Below, one piece after another: positions 15,246 to 24,929 of a stretch of DNA of 64,000 bases. The notes below the pieces were generated by a model, which worked only from the letters and a program-made list of their open reading frames with translations, was not told the origin of the DNA and did no database searches. Position 1 is the stretch's first letter. Each line of letters begins with the position of its first letter. Where the stretch lies: NCBI GenBank assembly GCA_036824005.1, contig DAITBA010000019.1:1-64000 (forward strand), read 5' to 3'. The position numbers were made by a program, and so were the translations under genes. Source of the DNA: DAITBA01 sp036824005 (lineage in GTDB: Bacteria > Pseudomonadota > Gammaproteobacteria > Burkholderiales > Rhodocyclaceae).

Positions 15246-18200
15246 CTATTGGGGGTGGTGCGCGGCACGGCGGACTTCGATGAGGGAGTAAACCGCCGGC
15301 ACGACGACCAGCGTGAGGAGCGTGGACGAGATCATGCCGCCGATGACGGCGATCGACAACGGCTGGTTCGTTTCGGCGCCGGCGCCGAAACCGAGCGCGG
15401 CCGGGGTCAGCGCGAGAATGATGGTGGCCGAGGTCATGAGCACGGGACGCATGCGGATCGGGCAGGCGTCGCGCAGGGCAGCGTCCACCTCCATACCCGC
15501 GGCGCGGCGCTGATTGGTGAGGTCCACCAACAGGATGGAGTTCTTCGCCACGAGGCCGATGAGCAGAACCAATCCGATCATGGAATAGATGTTTAACGTC
15601 TGGTTGAACAGCCACAGGGCTAGCAGTCCGCCGACGATGGCGAGCGGCTGCGCCAGCATGATGATGAGTGGCTGAAGGAAGGAGTTGAACTGGCTCGCCA
15701 GCACCATGTAGAGCAGGATCAGCGCCAGGCCAAAGGCGAACGCCATATACTTTACTGTCTTGCCGAACTCCTCGGCTTGGCCGATGAACTTGATCTGATA
15801 GCCGATGGGCAGCAGTGCACCGGCTTGCGCGCGCACCGTATTCACTGCGTCGCCCAGCGGCATGGTCGGCGAGGCGAAGAACGTGGCCGAATACTGCAGG
15901 TCAAACCGGCCGATCACGGCCGGCCCGAGCGTCTCCCGGAAGCGGGATACGGAATCGAGCCGCACCAACTGGCCGTTCTTGGCACGCAGGAAGATCTTCG
16001 ACAGATCCGATGGCTGGCGGAATGTGCCGTCCTTGGCCTTTACCCGGATGTCGTAACGCTGGCCGTCGCCTGGCTCGTCGTTGAACTTGGCAATGTCGAC
16101 ACCGCCGGTGAGCATGTTTATTGCCAGGGCGACGTCGGAGGACGTTAGACCCGCGGCGGCGATGCGCGTGCGATCGGGCTGAAAAACGAGTTGCGGCAGG
16201 TCAAGCTGCAGGTCCGTGTCCACGCGACCGATGCCGTCGGTGGCGGACAGCCGCTGCTGCAGTTCGCGGCTGAGGCGCCCGACTTCCTGCATGTTCTCGC
16301 CCACGAGCACAAACTGCAGCGGCTCGCCGCGTTGTCCTTGCACGAGCGGGTAGGGCGCAGCGAACACACGGGCTCCCGGGATGAGTGCCAGTTCCTGGCG
16401 CAGTTTTGCCAGCACCACCTGCTGCGAGAGTGCGCGCTCCGCGCGCGGGGCCATGCGCACGACAACCGTTCCCTGATTAACCTGTCCTGCGCTGCCCAGG
16501 CCGATCAACGCGAACTCGGTGCGGATCTCGGTGTGCTGGTTGAGAATGTCCTCGACCATGCGCAGGCGGGTGTCGGTATAGTCGATGCTGGAACCCAGCG
16601 GCGTGCGCAAATAGACCAGGAAGCGGCCCTCATCCTGATCCGGCGCGAACGTTTTGCCGATGTTGTCGAAGAACCACACGCTGGAAGCCACGACGGCGAG
16701 CGTCAGCGCCACGACCTGCCAACGCCGGTGCAGTGCCCAGTCGAGCAGCGCGCGATAGGTCCGATCGAGCCAAGCAAAGAAGCGGTCGAAGGCACGATAG
16801 ATCGGACCATGTTGTCGCGATACCTGAAGGTAGCGTGAGCAGAGCATCGGTGTCAGCGTCAGGGAAACAAACAGCGACACCAACACTCCGAAAGTGACGA
16901 CGACAGCGAAGGAGCGGAAGAACTGGCCGATGATGCCTGATATGAAGATCACCGGCGCAAAGATCGATACCAGCGCCAGCGTCGCGGCGATGACCGCAAA
17001 CACCACCTCGTTCGAACCATTGACTGCCGCGGCGATCGGATCCGGGGTGATCTCCTCGCGATGGCGGAAAATGTTTTCGAGCACAACGATGGCGTCGTCC
17101 ACGACCACACCGATGAGTAGCAGCAGCGCCAACATGGTTAGCGAATTGAGGGTGAAGCCGAAGAAGTAGATGACAGCGATCGCGCCCATCAAGGACACGG
17201 GGATAGCCAGGGAGATGATCAGGGTCGAGCGTAGCGAGCGCAAGAACACCCAGACGACAAGCGCCGCCAGCAGCGTGCCCTCGATTAGGTGCTCCTTGAG
17301 GGAATCGACGATCTCCAGGATGAACAGTGCATCGTTGGATACGTACGATATCGTCATTCCTGGTGGAAGCTGGGGCCGGATCTCGCTGTCGACGCGCTCC
17401 TTAATCTTGTCGACAATGGCGACGGTGTTGGTATTGGCGACCTTGACCATGCCCAGGCCGATGGTGGTCTTGCCGTTGAAGCGGGCGAGTTGGCGGTAGT
17501 CGGTCAGGCCGTCCTCCAGTTCGGCGATGTCCCTGAGCCGGATAGCGGCACCGTCGCGGTAACCGATGATCAGTTGCGCCAGATCGTCGAGCCGGTGGAA
17601 TTCCAGATCGAGCTTCACCAGGTTCTCCGTGGTCCGGCCGACGACAAAGCCGCCGGCAAGCTGAACGTGTTCCTTGCTGAATGCTTCGCTGACGTTCTGG
17701 GCCGTGACGCCGAAGGCTGCCATGCGATCGACGAGTAGGTTGACGCGAATGGTGCGATCGCGGCGCCCGCCGAGCCGAACTTCGCCGACGCCGTCTATGG
17801 TTTCCAGCTTCTTCTTGACCACGTTGGCGGCATATTGGTTTAGCTGCTGCTGGGTGCGGTCGCCCTGCAAGGCGAGCCACATGATTGGCTGGGCGTTGGT
17901 CTCGACCTTGGCCACGACGGGCGGGTCGGCGTCGTCCGGCAGGCGGCGCAGCACCTGGTTAACCTTTGCCTGCACTTCGTTGAAGGCGATATCGATCCGC
18001 TTTTCCAGCGCGAAAGTGATGTTGATCACCGAGACACCAGGCGAGGAGGTGGACTGGATGTGCTCGATGCCAGGAACGCCGTTCACCGAGGTCTCGATGA
18101 CGTTGGTGATGCTGGCGTCGACGATGTCCGGGTTTGCGCCCTTGAGCGTGGTCGAGACTGAGATAACGGGAAACTCGATGTACGGATACCTATCCATGCC

Positions 18201-18296
18201 GATGCGCTGGTAGCTGATGATGCCGAAGAGCACCAGCACGGCACTGAGCATCCAGGCCAGGACGTGACGCTTGATGGAGAGTTCGGGCAGGGTCAT
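15246..18296 (-). CDS. RND efflux transporter, inner-membrane permease (HAE1 type)
   Basis: 1016 residues with the twelve-helix RND layout and two large periplasmic loops. Recognisable elements are the N-terminal SIKRHVLAWMLSAVLVLFGIISYQRIGMDRYP, the first loop's VNGVPGIEHIQSTSSPG, the helix-4 charged region with GVVVDDAIVVLENI, and the C-terminal GLVLLIGLVAKNSILLVD. These identify the hydrophobe/amphiphile efflux family (proton-driven drug and toxin export). The start ATG at 18296 follows the adaptor gene by 44 bases. No outer-membrane TolC-type gene follows, so the pump probably borrows one from elsewhere. The substrate is not predictable. Confidence 0.95.
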   Translation of the reverse strand: MTLPELSIKRHVLAWMLSAVLVLFGIISYQRIGMDRYPYIEFPVISVSTTLKGANPDIVDASITNVIETSVNGVPGIEHIQSTSSPGVSVINITFALEKRIDIAFNEVQAKVNQVLRRLPDDADPPVVAKVETNAQPIMWLALQGDRTQQQLNQYAANVVKKKLETIDGVGEVRLGGRRDRTIRVNLLVDRMAAFGVTAQNVSEAFSKEHVQLAGGFVVGRTTENLVKLDLEFHRLDDLAQLIIGYRDGAAIRLRDIAELEDGLTDYRQLARFNGKTTIGLGMVKVANTNTVAIVDKIKERVDSEIRPQLPPGMTISYVSNDALFILEIVDSLKEHLIEGTLLAALVVWVFLRSLRSTLIISLAIPVSLMGAIAVIYFFGFTLNSLTMLALLLLIGVVVDDAIVVLENIFRHREEITPDPIAAAVNGSNEVVFAVIAATLALVSIFAPVIFISGIIGQFFRSFAVVVTFGVLVSLFVSLTLTPMLCSRYLQVSRQHGPIYRAFDRFFAWLDRTYRALLDWALHRRWQVVALTLAVVASSVWFFDNIGKTFAPDQDEGRFLVYLRTPLGSSIDYTDTRLRMVEDILNQHTEIRTEFALIGLGSAGQVNQGTVVVRMAPRAERALSQQVVLAKLRQELALIPGARVFAAPYPLVQGQRGEPLQFVLVGENMQEVGRLSRELQQRLSATDGIGRVDTDLQLDLPQLVFQPDRTRIAAAGLTSSDVALAINMLTGGVDIAKFNDEPGDGQRYDIRVKAKDGTFRQPSDLSKIFLRAKNGQLVRLDSVSRFRETLGPAVIGRFDLQYSATFFASPTMPLGDAVNTVRAQAGALLPIGYQIKFIGQAEEFGKTVKYMAFAFGLALILLYMVLASQFNSFLQPLIIMLAQPLAIVGGLLALWLFNQTLNIYSMIGLVLLIGLVAKNSILLVDLTNQRRAAGMEVDAALRDACPIRMRPVLMTSATIILALTPAALGFGAGAETNQPLSIAVIGGMISSTLLTLVVVPAVYSLIEVRRAAHHPQ

Positions 18297-18340
18297 GGCA
18301 GCTCGGGCACCGTCCGCTCACGTATGAGCGGCCCCATCGT

Positions 18341-19516
18341 CTAGCCTTGCGGTCGGGGTGGCGTCGCCGCGGGTGCCGCCTTGCCGCGATCCTGGACACT
18401 CACCGCCGCACCGTGGGTGAGAAAGCCTGCCCCGTCCAGGGCCACGGTTTCACCGTCCGTGAGGCCGTTCAGGATCTCGATCATGCCGGCCTGCTTGGCA
18501 CCGGTCTCGACCACCCTTTGTTGTGCCTTGCCGTCGACGACCACATAGGCAACCTTGCCTGCCGGCCGCAAGACGACGCTTTGTTCGGGCACGACGATGA
18601 CATTCTGCTTGCGCTCGACGACGACGGAGCCGTTGATCGTTCCGCCGCTAAGCAGACTTTGCGTGTTGTCGAAGCGTGCGATGACGTCCAGCGCACGGCT
18701 GGTTTCCGTTACGCTCGGCCGGATGTCGTCGATTTCGCCCTCGACGACCTTTCCCGGCGCCTGCGGTGAAGTGATGCGCACCGGCAGGCCGCGGCGCATC
18801 TTCACCGCGGCCGTCTCCGGAAAGGGAAGGTGGGCGCGCAGGCGCTTGTTGGATACAAGCTTGAACAGCGGGTCGCCGACTTTTACGTAGTCGCCAGGCG
18901 CGACGATCTGCGTTTCGATTTCGCCGTCTACGGGGGCGAGGACGCGGGTCTTGCCGAGATTGCTTTGGCCCGCGTCGGCACGCGCACGCGCCGCCGCAAG
19001 CTGGGCGCGCAAGGCATTGCGTTGCGCAATCGCATCATCCAGGGCGTTCTGCGAGATGAAGCCGCGGCCGACCAGGTTCTGCTGGCGGCCGACGAGCCTC
19101 TCCTGCTGGGCGAGGAGCGACTCGAGACGCTGGATCTCCGCGACATCCGAGCGCGTTTGGATGGTGAAGTCGGCATCGTCGAGCAGGCAGATCAACTGCC
19201 CCTTCTTCACCTTGTCGCCCGGACGAGCCAGTACCTTGACGACGCGCCCGGCGACTTCCGCGCCGATCTTCGGGTCGATGACCGCCTCGAGGGTGCCGAG
19301 CGTGTCTTCGGTGACGTCCAGCGTCACGGTCCTGGCTTGGATGACGGTGATCAGCGTCGCCGGTGGCCCCGACGACTTCTTCTCTTCTGCCTTTGGCGCG
19401 CAGCCGACGAGCGTGCCCATGACGACCAGACTCATAACCACGGACGAGATCAGCGGCCTCGCCCCGCACGCCTGCATACAAAGCGCTGCCGGCGCTTCGC
19501 TCTGCGTTGTGCTCAT
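18341..19516 (-). CDS. RND efflux periplasmic adaptor (membrane fusion lipoprotein)
   Basis: 391 residues from the ATG at 19516, which overlaps the lysA stop by four bases. The N-terminus has a lipobox (GTLVGC) anchoring it to the inner membrane. The order beta-barrel, lipoyl half, alpha-hairpin (QRLESLLAQQERLVGRQQNLVGRGFISQNALDDA), lipoyl half (TRVLAPVDGEIETQIVAPGDYV) and C-terminal membrane-proximal domain is that of AcrA/MdtA-type adaptors. It bridges the RND permease encoded just downstream to an outer-membrane channel. Coupling to lysA is probably positional only. Confidence 0.93.
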   Translation of the reverse strand: MSTTQSEAPAALCMQACGARPLISSVVMSLVVMGTLVGCAPKAEEKKSSGPPATLITVIQARTVTLDVTEDTLGTLEAVIDPKIGAEVAGRVVKVLARPGDKVKKGQLICLLDDADFTIQTRSDVAEIQRLESLLAQQERLVGRQQNLVGRGFISQNALDDAIAQRNALRAQLAAARARADAGQSNLGKTRVLAPVDGEIETQIVAPGDYVKVGDPLFKLVSNKRLRAHLPFPETAAVKMRRGLPVRITSPQAPGKVVEGEIDDIRPSVTETSRALDVIARFDNTQSLLSGGTINGSVVVERKQNVIVVPEQSVVLRPAGKVAYVVVDGKAQQRVVETGAKQAGMIEILNGLTDGETVALDGAGFLTHGAAVSVQDRGKAAPAATPPRPQG

Positions 19517-20757
19517 GGCAGTAGCGATTCGCAGGCGTAGAGTTCTTCCACTGTCTCGCGCCGGCGCACGAGATGGATTGCCGCGCCGTCGACGACGACC
19601 TCCGCCGCCCGGGGCCGCGAGTTGTAGTTGGAACTCATGGTCATGCCGTAGGCGCCGGCACTCAACACCGCCAACAAGTCGTTCTCCGTTACCGACAATG
19701 CGCGCGCCTGGCCGAGAAAGTCGCCGCTTTCGCACACCGGTCCGACAACGTCATAAACCTCCGAGGCAGTCGCGCGCGGCGTGACCGGCACGATGTCGTG
19801 CCAGGCGTCGTAGAGGGCCGGGCGCATCAGGTCGTTCATGGCGGCGTCGACGATCGCGAAGTTCTTTTCCTGCCCATGCTTGAGATACTCGATTCGCGTG
19901 AGCAGCACTCCGGCATTGCCGATCAGGGATCGACCCGGCTCGACGAGTATGCGCTCGCAACGCGAACCGAGCCGCGCGAGAATGGGCGCGAAGTACTGTT
20001 CGATGCTGGGCGGCATTTCGTCGCGGTAACGAATACCGAGTCCGCCGCCGATGTCCAGGTGGCGCAAGCGGATGCTCGCGGCATCCAGTTCTTGCGCAAG
20101 TTCGACGATCCTGTCGGCGGCCTCGACGATAGGACCGGATTCGAGCAATTGCGAACCGATGTGGCAGGCTATGCCGATCAATTCCAGATGCGGCAGGCCG
20201 GCGGCGCGACGGTAAAGCGACAGCGCCTCGTCGATGGCGACGCCGAACTTGTTGCCGCGCAGGCCGGTCGATATGTAGGGATGGGTCTTCGGGTCGACAT
20301 CCGGATTGACGCGCAATGCGACGGGCGCGCGTTTGCCGCATTCGCCGGCGACGCGGTTGAGGCGATCCAACTCGGCGCTGGATTCGACGTTGAAGCAGTA
20401 GATGCCCGCGTCGAGCGCGCGCCGCATGTCATCTGCCGACTTGCCGACGCCAGAGAACACGACCTTGCCGGCATCACCGCCCGCAGCCAGCACGCGCGCC
20501 AGTTCGCCTGCGGAGACGATATCGAAACCGGCACCCAGGCGCGCCAGGAGATTGAGTATAGCGAGGTTCGAATTTGCCTTGACGGCGTAGCAGATCAGCG
20601 CATCCCGGCTTGCCAGCGCTTGCTTGAAAGCCGCGAACGCCTGCTGCAGCGCCGCGCGGGAATAGACGAAGCACGGCGTACCGTGCCGGCGGGCGATTTC
20701 TTCGAGCGGCACTGACTCGATGTGCAACGTACCGTTGCGCAACGCAAGCGCGCTCAT
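19513..20757 (-). CDS. lysA: Diaminopimelate decarboxylase
   Basis: 414 residues of a fold-III PLP enzyme converting meso-diaminopimelate to L-lysine, the last step of lysine synthesis. The PLP lysine is in CYAVKANSN; the RVNPDVDPKTHPYISTGL, HIGSQ, GGGLGIRY and VEPGRSLI segments match LysA. The C-terminal domain contributes CESGDFLG, whose Cys-Glu reaches across the dimer. The start overlaps the stop of lptM (ATGA). The lptM-lysA order with divergent cyaY is widely conserved in proteobacteria. Confidence 0.97.
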   Translation of the reverse strand: MSALALRNGTLHIESVPLEEIARRHGTPCFVYSRAALQQAFAAFKQALASRDALICYAVKANSNLAILNLLARLGAGFDIVSAGELARVLAAGGDAGKVVFSGVGKSADDMRRALDAGIYCFNVESSAELDRLNRVAGECGKRAPVALRVNPDVDPKTHPYISTGLRGNKFGVAIDEALSLYRRAAGLPHLELIGIACHIGSQLLESGPIVEAADRIVELAQELDAASIRLRHLDIGGGLGIRYRDEMPPSIEQYFAPILARLGSRCERILVEPGRSLIGNAGVLLTRIEYLKHGQEKNFAIVDAAMNDLMRPALYDAWHDIVPVTPRATASEVYDVVGPVCESGDFLGQARALSVTENDLLAVLSAGAYGMTMSSNYNSRPRAAEVVVDGAAIHLVRRRETVEELYACESLLP

Positions 20758-20924
20758 TGTGCGGGCCTGGCACGCTCGGCTTTGCTATCATCGGCCGTCG
20801 GTGCGGGCGTCGCGGCGGTTGCCGGCTTGGTGGCCGAGGCCGGTGGCGGCAGGTAAAGTGGGCCCTTCGTGCCGCAGCCCGACAGCAGTACGGCGAGGCC
20901 GATGGCAAGGCAGAGGCGTTGCAT
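20754..20924 (-). CDS. lptM: LPS-translocon maturation lipoprotein LptM (YifL family)
   Basis: 56 residues, a short gene found by reading upstream of lysA. The sequence has a lipoprotein signal with lipobox LLSGC (C17) followed by the family's invariant GTKGPLYLPP, then an Ala/Pro/Thr-rich tail. LptM stabilises the LptDE outer-membrane translocon by mimicking LPS and promoting correct disulfides. Its TGA is embedded in the lysA start (ATGA), and its ATG is only 33 bases from the divergent cyaY ATG. Confidence 0.88.
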   Translation of the reverse strand: MQRLCLAIGLAVLLSGCGTKGPLYLPPPASATKPATAATPAPTADDSKAERARPAQ

Positions 20925-20957
20925 GTTTCCGTTGGAAAAATTTAGAGATTAGCAGAA

Positions 20958-21284
20958 ATGATGGATGAAGCGCGGTTTAACGCTCTGGCCGAGGCGACCA
21001 TGGCCAAGCTCGAGTCGGCGCTCGAATCCTGCGCCGACGGGTTCGACTACGAAGTTCAGCCGGGCGGTGTACTTGAGCTCGAATTCGACGATGGCAGCAA
21101 GATCATCGTCAATCGCCACAGCGCCGCGCGCGAAATTTGGGTGGCGTCGAAGGCGGGTGGATTTCACTTCCGGTATGAAGACGGACGCTGGGTCGGTACC
21201 CGCGACGGGGTCGAGTTGTTCGAGGCGCTTAGCCGCCTGATCGGCGCCCAGGCGGGGGGCGCGGTGCGCTTGTCGGAGTCCTAA
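20958..21284 (+). CDS. cyaY: Frataxin-like iron protein CyaY
   Basis: 108 residues with the frataxin fold: an N-terminal acidic helix (ARFNALAEATMAKLESALE), then strands carrying VLELEFDDGSKIIVNRHSAAREIWVASKAGGFHFRYEDGRW, the CyaY signature. It binds ferrous iron and modulates iron-sulfur cluster assembly by IscS/IscU. It is divergent from lptM-lysA and ends in a four-base convergent overlap with mrcA. A second ATG directly follows the first (20961). Confidence 0.96.
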   Translation: MMDEARFNALAEATMAKLESALESCADGFDYEVQPGGVLELEFDDGSKIIVNRHSAAREIWVASKAGGFHFRYEDGRWVGTRDGVELFEALSRLIGAQAGGAVRLSES

Positions 21285-23689
21285 GCAGGGGCGCTCGCCG
21301 GGGTCGGTGCGCCGCGCTGCTCGAAGTGCGGCGGCAGGTCTCTTTCCCTCGGCGGTGCCGGTGGCGGTGCCGATACCGGCGGCACGGCAGGGGCTGCTGG
21401 CGTCACGGGTGCGACCGGCGCGTGGATTTCCGTGTTCTCCGGCGCTACCGGCGGTGGCGGCGGCACATGTTCCTGGTAGATGAGTTCAGATCTGCCCTCG
21501 TCCTGGGTCGTGATGGCCACCAGTCCGGGCGGCGCATCCATGTAGGTTTCGGCAACGCCCTTCAGCGCCTTTTCCATGTAACCGATCCAGATGGGCAGGG
21601 CGGCGAATCCGCCGGTTTCCTTGTCGCCGAGCTTCCTCGGCTGGTCGAATCCGACCCAGGCAATGCCGACGACGGATGGCTGGTAGCCGCAGAACCAGGC
21701 GTCGACGAAATCGTTGGTTGTGCCGGTCTTACCCGACAGGTCACCGCGTTTGAGCGACAGCGCCCGGGTAGCCGTGCCGCGCTTGACGACGTCACGCATC
21801 ATACTGTCCATGAGAAAGGCATTGCGCGGATCAATCACCCGGGGCGCATCGCTGCCGGCCGAGATAGGCGCCATGCGCGCGATGACGTTGTCCTTTTCGT
21901 CGCGGATCTCGCGCACGATGTGCGGCTCGATCCGATAGCCGCCGTTGGCAAAGACCGCGTACGCAGAGAGCATCTGCCATGGCGTTACCGAGCCGGCGCC
22001 GAGCGCCATAGTGAGGTAGGGGGGGTGTTTCTCCGCCTCGAACCCGAAGCGGGTGACATAGTCCTGGGCGTAGCGCGGCGTGATCGATTGCAGCAGGCGT
22101 ATCGACACCATGTTCTTCGACTTTGCCAGCGCCTGTCGTAGCGGCATGAATCCTTCATATTTGCCGTCGTAGTTCTTTGGCTCCCACGCCTGGCTACCGG
22201 TTTCCGCCGCCGATACGACTATGGGGGCATCTTCGAAAACGCTCGCCGGTGAGTAACCTCGTTCAAGGGCGGCAGAGTAAATGAAGGGCTTGAAGCTCGA
22301 CCCAGGCTGGCGCCATGCCTGGGTCACATGGTTGAATTTGTTGCGGGTGAAATCGAAACCACCGACCAGCGCCTGTATCGCACCGTCTGCCGGGCTGGCC
22401 GCGACAAAAGCCGCTTCGACGTCTGGCATCTGGCTTATTTGCCAGCCGGTCTTTTCGTCCTTGATCACATGGATGATGGCGCCTCGGCGAATGCGGCGAT
22501 TGGACGGCGCCTTGTCATCGAGCATTCTCTGCGCGAACTTCAAGCCGTCGCCGGAAATCGTGATGACCTCGCCACCACGGCGGTACGCACGTACCGATTT
22601 CGGGTTTGCGTCCAGGACCACGGCTGCGACCAACTCGTCGGAGTCCGGCACGTCCTGCAAGGCATCGTCAAGTTCTTCGTCTTGTTCGGATCTGACGTTG
22701 GTCATGTCAACGTAGGCTTCCGCCCCACGGTAGCCGTGGCGGCGATCGTAGTCAAGGACACCGCGGCGCAAGCTGGCGTACGCTGCTTGCTGTTGATCGC
22801 GGTTGATAGTGGTAATCACGCGCAGGCCACGGGAGTAGGCGTCCTCCTGGAACTGCTCGTAGGCGATTTGTCTTGCCATCTCCGCAACAAAGTCCGCCTT
22901 TACGGTGAAATCATTGACATCGCGCCGAATCACCGTCTCCTGCTGCTGGGCTTGTGCCAGCTGGCGATCGTCGATGAAGGTCAAATCGTGCATTCGGCGC
23001 AGGACATAGAGCTGACGTTGCCGCGCGCGCTTTGGATTTGACACCGGGTTGTAGCTCGAGGGCGCCTTTGGCAGTCCGGCGAGCATCGCCGCTTCGGCAA
23101 CGCTAAGGTTTTGCAGCGGTTTGCCGTAATAGATCTGCGCCGCGGCGGCGAAACCATAAGCGCGCTGACCGAGATAGATCTGATTGACGTAAAGCTCGAG
23201 TATCTGGTCTTTTGTCAGGCTATTCTCGATTTTGAATGCCAGCAGGGCCTCATAGACTTTGCGGCTGAGGGTCTTCTCGCTGGACAGGAAAAAGTTGCGT
23301 GCCACCTGCATGGTGATGGTGCTGGCACCTTGCCGCTTGCCGCCGCTGACGAAGTTGGCGTATGCGGCACGCAGCACGCCGAGCGTGTCTACGCCGGAAT
23401 GCTCGTAGAAGCGCTCATCCTCTGCGGCGAGGATCGCGTGCTTCATCACAGAGGGAACTTCGTCGATGCGGACGAACGAGCGCCGTTGTTCGCCAAACTC
23501 GCCGATTAGATGTCCGTCACTGGTGTAGACTCGAAGGGGAATCTTCGGACGGTAATCGGTGATAACTTCTAGTGAGGGAAGGTTGGGATACGCAAAGATT
23601 ACCGCCAGCCCGGCGACGGCCGAGGCGACAAGAAATATGCCAATCAGTACGAGAAGCGGATAGACTATCCAGCGCAGGGGGGCGGGCAA
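21281..23689 (-). CDS. mrcA: Penicillin-binding protein 1A
   Basis: 802 residues: one N-terminal membrane anchor, a glycosyltransferase family 51 domain (AILAAEDERFYEHSGVD with the catalytic Glu, RQGASTITMQVARN, LELYVNQIYLGQ), an OB-like insert, and a transpeptidase with SSFK (QPGSSFKPF), SKN and KTGTTNDF motifs. The C-terminal tail is Pro/Ala-rich. The enzyme polymerises and cross-links peptidoglycan. The apparent start is TTG at 23689; no in-frame ATG lies nearby, so the true start could be slightly upstream. It diverges from pilM, as in many beta- and gammaproteobacteria. Confidence 0.95.
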   Translation of the reverse strand: MPAPLRWIVYPLLVLIGIFLVASAVAGLAVIFAYPNLPSLEVITDYRPKIPLRVYTSDGHLIGEFGEQRRSFVRIDEVPSVMKHAILAAEDERFYEHSGVDTLGVLRAAYANFVSGGKRQGASTITMQVARNFFLSSEKTLSRKVYEALLAFKIENSLTKDQILELYVNQIYLGQRAYGFAAAAQIYYGKPLQNLSVAEAAMLAGLPKAPSSYNPVSNPKRARQRQLYVLRRMHDLTFIDDRQLAQAQQQETVIRRDVNDFTVKADFVAEMARQIAYEQFQEDAYSRGLRVITTINRDQQQAAYASLRRGVLDYDRRHGYRGAEAYVDMTNVRSEQDEELDDALQDVPDSDELVAAVVLDANPKSVRAYRRGGEVITISGDGLKFAQRMLDDKAPSNRRIRRGAIIHVIKDEKTGWQISQMPDVEAAFVAASPADGAIQALVGGFDFTRNKFNHVTQAWRQPGSSFKPFIYSAALERGYSPASVFEDAPIVVSAAETGSQAWEPKNYDGKYEGFMPLRQALAKSKNMVSIRLLQSITPRYAQDYVTRFGFEAEKHPPYLTMALGAGSVTPWQMLSAYAVFANGGYRIEPHIVREIRDEKDNVIARMAPISAGSDAPRVIDPRNAFLMDSMMRDVVKRGTATRALSLKRGDLSGKTGTTNDFVDAWFCGYQPSVVGIAWVGFDQPRKLGDKETGGFAALPIWIGYMEKALKGVAETYMDAPPGLVAITTQDEGRSELIYQEHVPPPPPVAPENTEIHAPVAPVTPAAPAVPPVSAPPPAPPRERDLPPHFEQRGAPTPASAPA

Positions 23690-23849
23690 AGAACAACTCG
23701 ATGGCGGTTGGTTAATCGATAATTATATGTATAGTTGCGGAGAAAACCAACGTGCACAAATACCTTTACAGGCACCGTCAGTTATTGCTAGCATTTCATG
23801 TAATTTGTTCGTAGTCCGTCTAACATACGATAATTAAAAAGGATTTCCC

Positions 23850-24929
23850 TTGCCGCTCGATCTGTCAATATTCAATCCGAAAGCGCGGCCGCTTGTCGGT
23901 CTCGACGTGTCGTCATCGTCGGTGAAGATGGTGGAGCTGACTGATGCGGGCAAGGGGAGCTTCCGCATCGAGCGCTACGCGATCGAGGCGCTGCCCCGGG
24001 ACGCGGTCGTCGATGGCAACATCACAAATCTGGAAGCCGTTGCGGACGCGGTCAAGAAGGCTTGGAAACGGCTTGCGACAGCGACGAAGTTCGTTGCCAT
24101 GGCGCTGCCGTCGGCAGCCGTGATCTCCAAGAAGATTATCGTGCCTGCCGGTCAACGTGAGCAGGAACTGGAACTGCTGGTCGAGTCGGAAGCAAACCAG
24201 TACATCCCATTTGCGCTCGATGAGGTGAACCTTGACTTTCAGGTCCTCGGTCCAGCGCCGACGGGGCCCGACGAGGTGGAGGTTTTGATAGCGGCCTCTC
24301 GCAAGGAAAAGGTCGAGGATCGCGTCGCCGTGGCCGAGGCCGCGGGTTTGCGGCCGCTGGTGATGGATGTCGAGTCCTACGCGGCGCAGTCGGCGTTCGA
24401 ACTCGTCGAGCGTCAGCTTCCCGACGGAGGGCGGAACAAGATCATCGCGTTGGTAGATGTTGGCGCCAATGTCATGAATGTGACCGTGTTTCGCAATGAT
24501 CAGCCGGTCTATGCGCGCGAACAGGCGTTCGGCGGCTACCAACTGACGCTCGAAATCATGCGCCACTATGGCATGAGTGCCGAAGAGGCGGAAGTCGCCA
24601 AACGCAGCGGCAGTCTGCCGGAAAACTACGAAAGCGAGCTGCTGCGCCCGTTCATGGACAACCTGGCTCTGGAGATCTCCCGGGCGTTGCAGTTCTTCTT
24701 CACGTCGACGCAGTACAACCAAGTCGACCATATCGTACTGGCTGGTGGCTGCTCTGTGATTCCTCGTCTTGATGAGGTCGTTGCCGGGCGTACCCAGGTG
24801 AGCACGATCGTCGCCAATCCTTTTGCCGACATGGCTTTGTCCCAGCGCGTCAAACCGAAAAACCTCGCCGCAGATTCGCCTTCGTTATTGGTGGCGTGCG
24901 GCCTTGCCATGCGGAGGTTCGACCAATGA
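23850..24929 (+). CDS. pilM: Type IV pilus assembly protein PilM
   Basis: 359 residues of an actin-like ATPase fold: phosphate-1 loop LVGLDVSSSSVKMVEL, a central IALVDVGANVMNVTVF and a C-terminal IVLAGGCSVIPRLDE. PilM is the cytoplasmic member that binds the N-terminal tail of PilN and links the pilus motor to the alignment complex. It starts with TTG at 23850, preceded by AAAAAGGA at suitable spacing. It is the first gene of the pilMNOPQ operon; the next ATG overlaps its stop (ATGA). Confidence 0.96.
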   Translation: MPLDLSIFNPKARPLVGLDVSSSSVKMVELTDAGKGSFRIERYAIEALPRDAVVDGNITNLEAVADAVKKAWKRLATATKFVAMALPSAAVISKKIIVPAGQREQELELLVESEANQYIPFALDEVNLDFQVLGPAPTGPDEVEVLIAASRKEKVEDRVAVAEAAGLRPLVMDVESYAAQSAFELVERQLPDGGRNKIIALVDVGANVMNVTVFRNDQPVYAREQAFGGYQLTLEIMRHYGMSAEEAEVAKRSGSLPENYESELLRPFMDNLALEISRALQFFFTSTQYNQVDHIVLAGGCSVIPRLDEVVAGRTQVSTIVANPFADMALSQRVKPKNLAADSPSLLVACGLAMRRFDQ

